From positions 92,835,777 through 92,899,776 of the forward strand of contig NC_083338.1 of the NCBI RefSeq assembly GCF_019175385.1: DNA of 64,000 nt. Reading direction: 5' to 3'. The stretch is from Lycium barbarum. Its lineage: Eukaryota > Streptophyta > Magnoliopsida > Solanales > Solanaceae. Below the pieces are notes generated by a model, which searched no databases, was not told the DNA's origin, and saw only the letters and a list, made by a program, of their open reading frames with translations. The position numbers and the translations under genes were made by a program. Within the stretch, counting starts at the first letter, position 1. Every line of letters starts with the position of its first letter. Below, one piece after another: positions 47,046 to 59,001 of the stretch.

Positions 47046-50000
47046 TGTTATATCCCGTGTTTTTGCGCATTTGGAAAATTTGGAATGATCTTGCCTTGTA
47101 GGAAATAAGGCTATATTTTTATTTTATTCAACATATGTGTGATATTCATGAAAAATATTGATGCGGAAATACGGAGGAAGGCAAAGGGAAAATTTGGAAT
47201 TTTGGAAATTATTTTCGGGAATTACAAATAAAATCCATAAATTATTGGGCTCAAATAATAAAAGACAATTGAGGCCCAAATTGAGAGGCTTGGCCGGCCA
47301 TGCTACCCAAGCCCATGGAATTTATTTAATTTCCATGTGATTAAATTATCCTTATCCATTAGAAACTTCAAGACAAATTGAGAAGGGAGAGAACAAGAGA
47401 AAGAACACCAACAAAATAAGGGCCATTCGGCCAAGACCCATAAAAATTTCCCTTAAAAATCTTGCTTCAAAAATTGTTTTCTTGTGATATTTTCACTAAT
47501 TCAAGGGTCCTCTACAACGTGGTGTAGTTATTTCGGATGATAGACCGCTCGTTCCGTCGAATTAACACTTTGGCCAAGTGAAGAAGTTGAAGAGAAAAGG
47601 TAAGAATTAATCCCTTTTAATTATGTTATGAAGGCTTGTTTATGTTGTAGTATGTAGAAATGGGTAAAATTTATAGAAATATGGAAGTTTGCAAGGTGGG
47701 TGTGCAAGTGTGCATGTGGCCGAAAATGAGGTAATGGAGGGGGAAAAATTAAAACTTCTATTTGTTATGTTAATTGTGTTGTAATGGCCTTGTGGAGTAA
47801 AAGGTAGAATGTTAGCCAAAAATGTGTAAGAAAAGTAGTTGTTAAGTGTTGTAGGAAGATTTGTGGATTTATGGGAAATTTATATAATTATGAAAATGAA
47901 CTGCTAAGGTGCAAATTATTATTGTTCTTAATGAAATTGGGAGATGAAGATGCGTTACGAATATTTATGTTAAAGATTAGAGGTTTTAGATGAATTATGA
48001 TTTTGGTGGAAATTTTGGTATATTTTGTAAATATTTTGTATAATGATATGGAATACTTCCGGATTGTGTTGGAATGATTTTGATTAGTAAATGAATATGG
48101 AAAATGTTGATATTAGTTGGATAGTGTGAAGTTGGAATGGAAGTGTTACATTATGTAGAGAGGAAGAGAAAAATTATGTTAGAATGAGTTTTGTTGTGAT
48201 TTTGATGATTGTTGTTATTGATGTGGTTGTTGTTGTTGATATTATGGCCGAGCAAATTCTCGGGGATGTTGAATTTATAGGGGAGATGCTGCCGAAATTT
48301 CGGTAGACAAGTATAGATTTAAACTTGAATTCTTAAAAGTTTGAAATTTATATTTGGTAATTGTGACCAAATGTAGATTCTGGAGCAAACGGGACTTGAG
48401 TTTGGGCAACCGTAAGGAGAGCTACAGGTATTTAAAGCTATCCCTTTCTTTCTTTTGGCATGTCCTAGATATACTAGGGTGAGATTTGAGCCTCGGAGGT
48501 TATTCTGCTCATAGAAATTCGAGTCTGAGCTTGGGTACTATTCATTCAATATAATTGAACTATAAACCTTATGCCTTGTTGGAAAACTGTTCAAACATCC
48601 ATAACTTGTGCAGACGTGATAGAATCGCTTTGAAACCTTCGTGGATGACTCTATAGAGTCCAATGTTTGTAATTTATGTCCGCCACCTCGACTCGACCCG
48701 AGGTGGGCCCACTAGTCTCGAGACTTCCTTCGTTTGTCTTACTTGAGCTATTTTTGGTATGACATAAAAAGAGGACTTTTGTCTATGAATTTAAGGCTCC
48801 GTGATTTGCTCCATAAGTTATTTGAAAGCTCCTTAATGTGAATGATACTAAATTTTCAGAAAATGGCTTATAAGGTATTTTTCGAAAGTTTTATAAATTT
48901 AAAGGCTCATATCTTTTGTATACTAATTCCGACAGACTCGATACTTACTTTAAGCTTTCTGATCTCAATATATATATGTATATGTATTTATTAGTCGAGT
49001 CTTGGAAGTTAATTGTGTATATGCATATGGTTTCCGCACTACTCTGCTCGTGCCTATTACTATAATATCGTTCGCCGGTTCCCGGGCCGGTTTTGTGATC
49101 GTGCGTACTATGACATATTCGGCAGTATGATGTGTTACGGTTCCCGAGACCTCGCCATAGGGCCGGGTTCCGTTTATGGAGTTATGCTGTGATATGTCTT
49201 ATGATATGTTTTGATGATATGATATGTTGTGTTCGGGGTGTACGGAGATTTGAAACCTTCTGGAGTATGCTGTGTTGTGGCACCAGCGTCGGAGTGGTGA
49301 CCACGTTCCTGAGCCTTATGCATGATTTCTGTTTGCATTATGTACATGTGTCTTCAGTACAGATTTTGATATTTTGATCCGGTATTCTATCTCTGTACCC
49401 TTCTCTTCAGTTATGGTTTGGATTTCTGTACTTTATGCTTTACATACTCAGTACATCTTCGTACTGGCCCCCTTTCTTCGGGGGCTGCGTTTCATGCCCG
49501 CAGGTACAGAGGTTCGTGATCTGCCAGTGTAGTCCCCACATTCTGCTATTACAGAGTGCTCCTTTTGATCCGGAGCCCATATATTGGTACATATCTTTTC
49601 TGATGTATATGCTTCTGTATATTTGATTATTTGGGGTACGGTGGGGCCCTGTCCCGTCATATGATTCCGTTATGGTTTGTAGAGGCCTGTAGTCATATAT
49701 GTGGGTAATGGATCATGTGTGTGCTCTTTTGTCTATGATCTACATCTTAATGCGGTCCGTTTGCTATTATGGCCAAACGGCCTAATTGTTTGTACACGTG
49801 CATGTATCTGGCGATGTATATTCCGCCAATCTATCAGATTTGGATGCGGCCTAAATGGCCTGTATGTTTGTATATGTGTATATATTCGGCGATGTGTATT
49901 CCGCCGTCCCTTCTGACTTTGATGTGATATTGTTGCACGTGCGACCGCTTAAGATAATATTTGTTTCCAATCTGTTTAAAATGATTAATATGAAATCTGA

Positions 50001-50091
50001 GATAAATTAGAAAATGACGAGTTAGCATGTGAGTTTGTTTGGGGTGTCCAAATAGGGCACCAGTCGCGGCCCACGGAGCTGGGTCGTGACA
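47046..50091 (+). repeat. 3' LTR of the complete plus element
   Basis: 3046 bp, collinear with the 5' LTR apart from a few percent substitutions and the missing 18-bp duplication. CCGAAATTTCGG at 48292-48303. Confidence 0.92.
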
Positions 50092-50096
50092 GAACA

Positions 50097-50962
50097 CTCT
50101 TCCTAAAACTCCATCTTTCCCTTCTATTCGTCAATCGACCCCCTTCAAATAGGTTTACGTACTCGCAAATCATATATTCCTCTCATTTTCTTAGCTTTGA
50201 CACTTTATAAGTAAATATGTGTTTACAACTACAAGTAATACTTACATTACCTGACTTACCTGTAGCATTCCAAAAGTGCCTAACGATAAACTTTACTTCC
50301 TTAAATAGTTACTCACATTCTGAAGTTCCACAATAGAAACCCTTACCTTGGCCCTACTCGGGAATTCTGGTCCGGTACAAATTGGTCCAACGGAAGTTGG
50401 GAAAGTTCTTTTTCTGGTTGTTCTCCCACAGGTTGTTTCATGGCGTCCATACCTTCTGGAAATGTACCAATTATACTGACTCTCCCATACTTTCCACTGT
50501 TCTCATTTGACCCTCGTTCTATAGATACCATCAATTTGGGATTACGCAAATGGTCATCTCCTAATATTTGTTTATCCCTTACCTGTTAAGTGGGTTCCCC
50601 CTAGATCTCAGACAGATCTGTCTCTATGGAGGACATAACTTCCAATGGATCTGTCTCAATAGGGGGCACATTCTCTGATGGGTCTGTATTATAAGAATGA
50701 CTGGCTCTGGAAGCCCCTGGACCATCAGCCTTCTCCCCATAGAAGCCATCTCACAACTACAAAATAATCAGGGTTAGGATTGGAAATATTATATCCTATG
50801 ACTTAGCTCTATCGCACGATCTAGAATAGAAAAGAAGGCAACCATCCAAAATGTCCTGCAGCCTCCTGTTTATATGTTTGGCGCGCAACACACCCATAAA
50901 CAAGACTCTACTAGACACGACTTGTAGACAACCCTGGGACAGAACTACTCTGATACCACTTT
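50097..50962 (-). other. 5' internal region of the LARD-like element with leader
   Basis: Next to the primer-binding site the leader (50850-50945) matches the leader of the array units (GGCGCGCAACACACCCATAA and ACTCTACTAGACACG). Beyond it are two short open stretches on the minus strand, 50343-50549 (68 codons) and an acidic frame near 50600-50750 rich in Ser, Asp and Glu. I recognise neither; they may be the start of a degraded gag. Confidence 0.5.
50947..50958 (-). other. Primer-binding site of the LARD-like element
   Basis: Minus strand TGGTATCAGAGT, one mismatch to the initiator tRNA-Met site, four bases beyond the LTR. Confidence 0.85.
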
Positions 50963-53577
50963 TGTCACGACCCAAACTGAAGGGCCACGACAGGCACCTG
51001 ACCGTACTAGTCAGGTACCACCTGACATACATCTGCGAAGACAACATAAACATATGTGGGACATCATATGACTCTCAATAAACTCACAAGAAACATGCAT
51101 GTATCAACTGCGCTGAAAGACTCATCTATGTGGAAATACTGAACATACTGTGTGAACCGGTAAGGTTATCATAACAACCTGCGATGACACATGAAATCTC
51201 AAGCCTGGACATCATTTGACTGTATATAATTGTCTACAAGCTTCTACTAGAAAACACAACACAACGTGGCCGGGACAGGGCCTGGCCATATCCATTCATA
51301 TGTGCGTACATATCTATATATACATAAGACCATGCTGACTCCTGGAATCTCCAGAATAAACGGAGTGCACCAACTTCAACCGCTGAGCTGACATCCTAGT
51401 AGATGGATCACCAACCTGTATCTACAAACTTCTGGGCATGAAACGTATCCCCCCCAGACAATAGGGGAGTCAGTACGAATAATGTACTGAGTATGTAAGG
51501 CATGTAAATAGCGTATACACAAGAATCCTAAAAGGACTCTATAACATGAGAGCCAATCTGTATATCTAAATGTATCTGTATAACTCTGTATAAGTAAAAG
51601 TACCTCTGAGGGCATATGATATGCATGATTTCTTTTTAAATATCACATAAATATCATAACTGTTAGTGCTGAGGAACGTACAGCTCGATCCATAAATGTC
51701 AGTGCTGCGGAACGTGCAGTCTGATCCATATATCATCCCGCGTCCGGGGTATCATCATAACCTGCCCACTACAGTGGTGTGCACATCTACATGCCTGCCC
51801 GACCGACTATAGTGCGGCGTGGTGTGAGAAAATGGCCATACATATATATATAGATGCATAAAGGACTCATAAACATAACATCTAAATCTTTTGGAGTGAC
51901 GTAGAGTCAGTAACCTCCGAATATTATGGACGTACTAGCATCAACATCTCTTATCTCTACGGGATCAATGGTCATGAGATCAATTTAAAGAATCATAAGC
52001 ATGAAACAATACCATTATCAGGAGTCCAAAGAAACATAAGCTTTCAAGCTATCTAAGGATGGAATCATTATGGATAACGCTCGTTCGTTCGTTCTTTCTC
52101 ATATGATTCATGCTAAAAAGAATAAAAGGGATAGCCTTAACATACCTAGTCTTAGTTCAACGACTCAAAAACTCAACTCGTATCTGCTCCACGATCTATA
52201 TGATAACAATAATGATACTGTCATTAATTATGCAAACGATTCTTAATCGTATAGCGAAAATTTGACTTATCCTAAAACAAAATGGGCAGCATCTCCTCCG
52301 CTCTTCTCATTTCCCCAAATCCATATATCAACAACAACAACCAGAATAATCCAGCAAGTATATACATTAATAACAAGATACCATGTAGCAGCAACAAGTC
52401 ATAAACATTTCACGACGAGCGACAAGCCCGGATACGATTATCAAACACACTTCTCCAATTTTTTTTTCTTTCAGAATACATATCAATGACAACAACAACA
52501 ACAATATACCTAAGTTACTCCAACAATTTCCATCCACAACACAACCCAAAAATATACCTCAAATTATCCCACACAACAACAACAACAATAACTTATCCGT
52601 TCCCCGTAATTAATTTCGTAGTTCCCATCTCACAATTTAGCTATGACGGGAAAGAATTTAAATATACCTTATATGCCAATAACTACTCTTCTTCCACCTT
52701 TATTCACTTCGAAGAAATCTCTGATTTGCTATTATCTAGAGGAAACCGACGTGAGTACAAATCTATGTCGTTCAATATATTTTTCTTGGGTGTAGAAACT
52801 GCATATACACTCTTGAGCAGAGTCCCACGCACTATCCGTTCATATAGAACAAGTTCTGCATATATGCATATAGGATCCTTCTATATGAAGCTAATTAAAG
52901 AAAGAATGCCGATACATATATTCTCCTTTATTGCCATTAATTCTTATGCCACCAGAATCAGCCACTAGATTCAATAAAATGCATTGCTCATGAATTGTTT
53001 GCTTGCTATGCATACACGTGGAAAGTTAGGCATGCACTTGTCCCTGCATGTTTCTTTTTTTTTCTAAATCATTGGTCTCATGTAACTAATTCCTTTTTCC
53101 CCACTTGGTCAAATATTTATCATTTGTAGCACACTTCGTTTATTCATTATCATAATCAAGTGGTATAAATTTAGTCCATAGCCTCTTTATACATACACCA
53201 AATATTATTCCCAATCACCATCGTCACACTTGTTAAGTCCTAAATTATTTTGGGACCTCATCCTTGTATACACCGAGTTCTTAATTTTCATGCTTGAATA
53301 TGATCAAATCCTCCAGGCTCGGGTAAATTTGCTCATATTGGACGATTCAATTTCTTAGTCCAAAAATACAAGATATAATAGCTTGGACCATATTTCATTC
53401 AAATAAATTTTGAACCTCAACGAAACTTATTTTCTTCGATTTGTTTAACTTCTAATCCGTACGATACATCTGTACCATCACTCTAACCACCTATAAGCTT
53501 GGGGGATAACCTTGTTTCCATTACTAATGTCATTTTACTCACACGGTTTCCAATGCATGAAAACACGGGATGTAACA
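50963..53577 (-). repeat. 5' LTR of the LARD-like element
   Basis: 2615 bp; minus strand TGTTACATCCCG to GGGTCGTGACA. Carries a candidate 38-nt exon at 52146-52183 (GGAGCAG before, CTAG/GTATGT after) and a degraded hairpin/acceptor module near 51430-51500. Open frames of 75 and 160 codons at 52262-52489 and 52486-52968 run against the LTR and are not genes. Confidence 0.9.
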
Positions 53578-54780
53578 TTGATACTCGCATGATAACTGTT
53601 ATTATAAGAAAATTCAATGAGTAGCAAATGATCATCCCAATTACCTTTGAAATCTAGGACACATGATCTCAACTATCCTCAAGAGTCTGAATAGTACGCT
53701 CTGCCTGGCCATCTATTTGAGGATGAAAAGTTGTGCTGAGGTAATCCTTTTTGTAAGGATTTCCAAAAGTTCGTTGTGAGCTGAGCACTACGATCTGAAA
53801 TAATGGACTCTCGGTCCCATGGAACCTAAAAATTTCATGGATACACCACTTGGCATAATCTTCTCTCCTGAATCTGTGGTTTTGACTTGCAAGAAGTGCA
53901 CTGATTTAGTAAGTCGGTCCACAATCACTCAAATCGAGTCATGTCTCTGTGATGAGTGAGGTAGAACTGTTATAAAATCCATGTTTATCATCTCCCATTT
54001 CCAAATAGGAATATCAATATTCTTAGCCAAGCCACCAGGGCTCTGTGTTTGGCTTTCACTTGCTGACAATTTGGACACTTAGTCACAAAATCTGCTACAT
54101 TCTTTTTCATATGATTCCACCAATAAATTTCCTTAAGGTCATGGTACATTTTCGTGGAACATGGCTGGATGGAATACCTGGAATTATGAGCTTCTGACAT
54201 AATCCGCTCTCTGAGCTCATCAACATCTGGAACATAAAGTCTGCCTCGGTACCTCAAGGTACCATCATCTCCCCCTTATTCAAAAGTTGTTGTCATATTC
54301 TTGTGGATCCCTTCTTTCAGCTGCAATAAAAAGGGATCACTAAACTATTTTTCATTCACTTAGGCCACTAAGGACGAATAAGCCTTGTTTTGAGCAACAA
54401 CTCCACCATCTTTGAAGTCCAACAGTCGAACTAGGTTTTCCAAGCGGTGAACTTCCTTTGTCATAATTCTTTTATCTACCTCAACATGAGCTAAATTCTC
54501 CATGGATCGCTGATTAAGAGCATCGGCTACAACATTCGCCTTCCCTAGGTGATAGAGGATATCTACATTATAATCCTTAAGCAATTTGAGCCATCTTCTC
54601 TGTCTAAGATTCAACTCTCTTTGCTTGAAAATATACTACAAGCTTACAAATAGTGACGCCATATCTTAAGTGCAATAACCACGGCTGCCAACTCCAAGTC
54701 ATGAGTCGGATAATTCTTTTCATAGGCCTTAAGTTGTCGGGATGCGTAAGCTATAATCTTACGATGTTGCATTAAGACAC
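53578..54780 (-). pseudogene. pol: RNase H and integrase of the minus element, decayed
   Basis: RNase H end ([32 protein letters not shown]), integrase zinc domain ([31 protein letters not shown]; one His has changed) and broken pieces of the core up to a YNNSYH motif at the insertion point of the LARD-like LTR. There are many stops and frameshifts. Confidence 0.8.
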
Positions 54781-55740
54781 ATCTGAGACTAATTCACGAA
54801 GCATCAAAATATATTATGAACCCTTCAGTTCCTTTTGGTAGCGTCAAAACTGGAGCAGAAGTCAACCTCTTCTTCCACTCTTCAAAACATTACTCACAAG
54901 CATCTGACCATTGGAATTTGACCTTCTTCTAGGTCAACTTAGTCAATGGAGCTGAGAAAGAGGAAAATTCCTCAACAAAGGTCTATAATAGCCTGCCAGA
55001 CCCAAGAAACTTCTTATATCAGATACTGAGGTGAATCTGGGCCAATTCTTTACGGCATCTATTTATGAGAATCAACCTTTACATCGTCACCTGAAATTAC
55101 ATGGTCTAAAAATGCCACTGACTTTAGCAAAAATTCAAACTTTGAAAATTTAGCATAAAGTTCACGATCCTGAAGTACCTGCAACACTATTCTGAGATGT
55201 TCTGCATGTTCAGTCTCACTACGGGAATACACCAAAATATCATCAATAAACGCAATGACGAACAAAAAAAGATAAGGCTAGAAGACTTTGTTCATGAGGT
55301 CCATCAATGCAGCTAGTGTGTTTGTCAACCTAAATGACATGACAAGAAATTTGAAATGGCCATAACGGGTTCTGAAGGCGGTCTTCGGAATATCAACTTC
55401 CTTAACCTTTAACTGATGGTAACATGATCTGAGGTCAATCTTAGAATAACACTGGGTACCCTGAAGTTGGTCAAATAAGTCATCGATTCTAGGGAGAAGG
55501 TACTTATTCTTAATGGTGTCTTTGCTCAACTGATGGTAGTCAATATACATACGTAAGGAACCATCTTTCTTTCGGACAAACAGGACTGGCGCGCCCCAAG
55601 GTAAAACACTTGGCCTAATAAATTCCAAGTCAAGAAGATCTTTCAACTGGGCTTTTAGCTCTTTCAACTCTGCTGGAGCCATTCTGTATAGCGGAATAGA
55701 TATCGACTCAATGCCGGGAAGTAGATCAATCCCAAAGTCT
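54781..55740 (-). pseudogene. pol: Reverse transcriptase of the minus element, decayed
   Basis: Unlike the array, this RT keeps the region missing there: [39 protein letters not shown] and the catalytic box [11 protein letters not shown] near 55235, followed by [10 protein letters not shown] and the thumb. It serves as an internal reference for what the array lost. Several stops separate the palm from the fingers and the connection. Confidence 0.82.
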
Positions 55741-56340
55741 ATCTCCCTATCAAGAGACTCTAAAGATATCTTCTGGGAAGACTTCTGGAAGCTCATTAAT
55801 GACTTGTAAGAATTGGAGAGTTGGAGTTTGGGTATCTGTATCCCTGACTTGGACTAAGTGATAAATATACCCCCTGGAAACCAGTTTTCTAGCTTTGAGA
55901 TAGGAAATAAATCTACTCCTGGGTACTACTAAATTGCCCTTCCATTCCATGACTGGTTCATTAGGAAATTCAAATCTTATGATTTTGGTTCTACACCCTA
56001 CTGTGGCATAACATAAGGCCAACAATCCATACTTACATCAAAATCTACCATCTCTAACTCTGGTAAGTCAGCTACGGTGCTGCGGTGATAGACTAGAACT
56101 GGACAACCCCTATAAATGCATTTAGCTATAACTGACTCTCCAACTGGAGTGGTCACTTCAAATGGTTCATGGAACTTTTGTGGTTCCATCCCAAATTTCT
56201 TAGCAATACATAGGGTTACATAAGGTAAGGTGGATCCCGGGTCAATACGGGCAAAAACATAAAAAGTGAAAATTGTTAGTGTACCTGTGACAACATCTGC
56301 ACGGGCCTCTTTATCCTGACGACCTGTTAAATCATACAAG
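55741..56340 (-). pseudogene. pol: Protease of the minus element, decayed
   Basis: ARIDPGSTLPYVTLC active-site motif, then [16 protein letters not shown] typical of the protease-RT linker in this lineage. A frameshift near 56010 separates the two halves. Confidence 0.75.
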
Positions 56341-57577
56341 ATGTTTCGACCTCCGCCTGCATTGCCTGAGAATTCCGAGGAGCTACTGAATTTGTAGACA
56401 AAGCCACGTTACCTCTTATACCCTGTCTCGCTGATGGACAGTCCCTCTGAAAATGGCTTTGTTGGTCATACCCATAGCATATATCCATACCTATACGGCA
56501 TTCCCCTAGGTTTCTCTTACCACACTTGTTGCAAATCGAATTATCATAAGTCTTCAAGACCACACTAGCCTGGGAATAGGAGCCTGTTGGCCTCAAATTC
56601 TGTCTCTTCTAATCATTCCTGAACTTTGGGGCTGGGGCGCTGGCTGCAGATGGAGCGGGTATTGAAGACCTGTTCTTAAAAAATTTCCTCCCTCCCCTAT
56701 GACTGAAGTTACCTGCCGATGTAGCTCTTTTATTGAAGTTTCTATCTTTCTCTTTCTGAAGAGCCTCTTCCTCTATCATTCTGTCCTCATTACCTTGCAC
56801 AAAAGCAACCATCTTGGGGATGGTCATCTCTCTATTCTGAGCAATAATATTTGCATCACCATACAAGTCGAGTATAAAGCCCAACACAAATCGCCTAACT
56901 CTGGCCCTCGTATCAGGGACCATATGTGGCGCATACTTGGCCAAAGAAACCAACATGAGATAATAATCATTCACACATATATCACTATTTCTGAATCTCT
57001 CAAATTCATAGGCATCTGCCTCTTTGACCTCAAGAGGCTAGAAGTGATCAATGAAGGCATCTGCAAACTCATCCCAAGTTGCAGGACATGCACCCTCCCC
57101 GCAGGACTGTTCCCATGTCTCATACCAAATATGAGCAACATGCTGCAACTGATAAGCTCCCAACTCTACTGCCTCCATCTCTGAAGCATGCATGACGCGA
57201 AAAACCTTCTGAGGCCAATCAATGAAATTTTCAGGATCTTCTCCCTTAACAGTCCTTGTGAACACTGGAGGGTTCATATGCAGAAATTCCTTGTTCCTAG
57301 AACTGTTCGACCCTCCACTAACACATGCGCTAGGAGCCGTTTCAAGACATTGTGCTTGGGTAGCAACGACTTGGGTGAGCAGCTAAATAGCTCCCCTGAT
57401 ATCCATATGTGAGGCACTGGGCTCTGGGTAACTGTAGGAAGGACCTCCATAGGCCTCTTAGTAGGTAGTCGTGCCAAATCTGATGCAACCCTCTGAGTCT
57501 GAGGCTCCTCTTCTGGAGCAAAATTATTAGTAGCTCTCTGGCTATTAGCTGAAGTCCTCTTGTTGTACTTTATTTTT
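56341..57577 (-). pseudogene. gag: Gag of the minus element, body
   Basis: Acidic/Gln-rich N-terminal stretch, capsid core (MNPPVFTRTVKGEDPENFIDW, VAHIWYETWEQ, WDEFADAFIDHF), a second core half (DTRARVRRFVLG), basic linker and two Cys/His clusters. The last has a Tyr in place of the second Cys (CYGYDQQSHFQRDC). Frameshifts near 57277 and 56605 and a stop near 57038 break it. The first codons are on the far side of the DNA transposon. Confidence 0.8.
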
Positions 57578-57740
57578 GGGGAAAAGGGTTCAAAACACAC
57601 TCAAACTATGGCCAAAGTTGCCATAACACACCTGAACTTTGCGGGAGTCCTATGAACCCCCTAGACTTATTTTTTGTGTATTATCTATGCTTTCAAATGG
57701 ACAAAGTCACCCAAACTTGTTTGAGTGTATGCACGCGCTC

Positions 57741-57860
57741 CACTACAGGAAATTTGATTTTTAGCGACCACTTCTTAATGAAGGGAGATGAATCCAGTCA
57801 TTATAAGTGCACTTATAGTGACCAAATTTTTTTTCCAGTCGTTAGAGATAATTTTTCTTT
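57741..57860 (+). repeat. CACTA-like terminus inside the MULE
   Basis: CACTACAGGAAATTTGATTT followed by TTTTTAGCGACCA resembles the terminal and subterminal sequence of plant CACTA (EnSpm) elements. I could not find the opposite end, so it may be a captured fragment. Confidence 0.4.
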
Positions 57861-58101
57861 CAATTATCGTGCCTTTTGCTTTGTCCCTTTTGTGTTGAGT
57901 TTGTGCCTGTTCAATAATTTGTGTCTTTTGCTTTCCTTTGTGTTGAGTTTAAAAGATTTAATTATTCTTCAATTGGGTATTTTTCATATCTCCACTTTCC
58001 AAAATTTCAAACCCAAAAAAACTCCATTGTAACAACCAAATCAAACGGGTCTTTTTCAATATTATATAGGATTTGTGACATTGTCGACATTGAAAACATG
58101 A

Positions 58102-58461
58102 TTAATAATAGTGGATTAAGATAGTAGAACCAGTAAATAAAAACTCCATTTGGGACGTCGAGTTTCGACTTGAAGCTTTCAGATCTGGGACTTCAAATTC
58201 CGGATTTGATGAATAAATTCTTGGTTGCTGATTGTTTGAAGCTGAACTCGAGCTTAGATGACGTCTGGAACGTGAAGAAGAACTGAACGACTCCATGACT
58301 GCCATGAACAAAGCTTGAACCTTCGAAACTCGAATTTTCGGGTTGCCGCAAATGAGCTCCATTTCGAGTGGGTGATATATCAAAAGAACCAGAACATCGA
58401 GAGGAATTCGAATCTGAAATTTGGTGATGTTTGGTTGAGATTTGAAATGCATTAGGATCAA
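58102..58461 (-). other. 119-codon open frame carried by the MULE, possible captured gene piece
   Basis: Lies between the inner and outer arms of the transposon. Predicted product has a Ser-rich stretch (SFSSSSRSRRHLSSSSASNN) and SSNPEFEVPDLKASS; composition looks more like a plant coding segment than the AT-rich surroundings. I do not recognise the family. Pack-MULEs are known to capture such fragments; random open frame is the alternative. Confidence 0.35.
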
Positions 58462-58775
58462 ATTTCAGTCCAGTTCTCTATGAAGAAGATGAATCGTAAT
58501 TTGCTGCCCAGATTTTGCCAAAGTTGCCATAACACACATGAACTTTACGGGGGTCCTATGACCCCCCTGGACTTATTTTTTGTGTATTATATACACTTTT
58601 ATATGGAATCTTACGTGCTCAAAGATAGTAGATACAATTGTTTGTACAGGTCACCATATAAAGGCGTACAAAATACACAAAAAATAAGTATAGGGGGGTC
58701 ATAGGACCCTCGCAAAGTTCAGGTGTGTTATGACAACTTTTGCCATAGTTTGAGTGTGTTTTGAACCCTTTTCCC

Positions 58776-58989
58776 TTCTTTTTGCAAGCATTTTCTTAAA
58801 TACATAATATGCACGAGTTAGAAAGATTCCTGAAAGCATAGCTCTAACTGCACCATCTCGAGTGTGAAAGAATTGAGACAATCCTGAATGTCTTGGTAGT
58901 TAACCATTTATATGCATGGCCGGCACACACATATAGAGGAAACTCCACTGGAAAGGGTTTCATAAACTCCTTAAGATGCTTGAATCTAG
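58776..58989 (-). other. Gag start codon region and leader of the minus element
   Basis: Minus strand ATG at 58791-58789 followed by four codons that continue in frame into the gag body once the transposon and its duplication are ignored. Upstream is about 200 bp of untranslated leader to the primer-binding site. Confidence 0.7.
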
Positions 58990-59001
58990 GCTCTGATACC
59001 A
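58990..59001 (-). other. Primer-binding site of the minus element
   Basis: TGGTATCAGAGC on the minus strand, followed by CTAGATT; five bases from the LTR end TGTCACTCCCC (plus-strand view). Confidence 0.88.

Larger units (their letters stand above)
39482..50091 (+). mobile_element. Complete plus-strand Ty3/gypsy element with both LTRs, target duplication GAACA
   Basis: 5' LTR 39482-42548, primer-binding site 42553-42564, internal region, polypurine tract 47031-47045, 3' LTR 47046-50091; GAACA at 39477-39481 and 50092-50096. The LTRs are very similar: about seven substitutions in the first 290 bp, and an 18-bp tandem duplication present only in the 5' LTR near 40640. The internal 4.5 kb lacks gag, protease and most of RT but keeps RNase H remnants and a long integrase frame, so it could not move by itself. 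Confidence 0.93.
31586..53577 (-). mobile_element. LARD-like non-coding LTR retrotransposon, heavily interrupted
   Basis: 5' LTR 50963-53577, primer-binding site 50947-50958, internal segments 50097-50962 and 36538-39476 (about 3.8 kb together), polypurine tract 36538-36551 and 3' LTR 31586-36537 whose far end is left of the window. Neither internal segment holds recognisable gag or pol, so it fits a large retrotransposon derivative moved by another element's proteins. It was inserted into the integrase of the minus element (53578) and later received the plus element (GAACA), the solo LTR (CGTAG) and a third LTR at 31585. Confidence 0.82.
57579..58775 (+). mobile_element. Mutator-like (MULE-type) transposon, about 106-bp terminal inverted repeats
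   Basis: 1197 bp. Left end GGGAAAAGGGTTCAAAACAC and right end its complement, with inverted repeats of about 106 bp that differ at only a few positions (57579-57685 and 58668-58775). Nine-base target duplications TTATTTTTG and TTCTTTTTG (one mismatch) flank it, the size expected for Mutator. No transposase is present, so it is non-autonomous. A further copy of the left arm lies inside (58515-58590), forming a smaller inverted-repeat unit with the right end. It interrupts gag at about codon 5. Confidence 0.85.

Noticed and set aside
52486..52968. 160-codon plus-strand frame
   Set aside because: Antisense to the 5' LTR of the LARD-like element; broken in the other LTR copy (35500-35940), so not a conserved protein.
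57652..58032. 126-codon frame in the MULE as transposase
   Set aside because: Hydrophobic low-complexity product without any MULE transposase motif; starts inside the inverted repeat.
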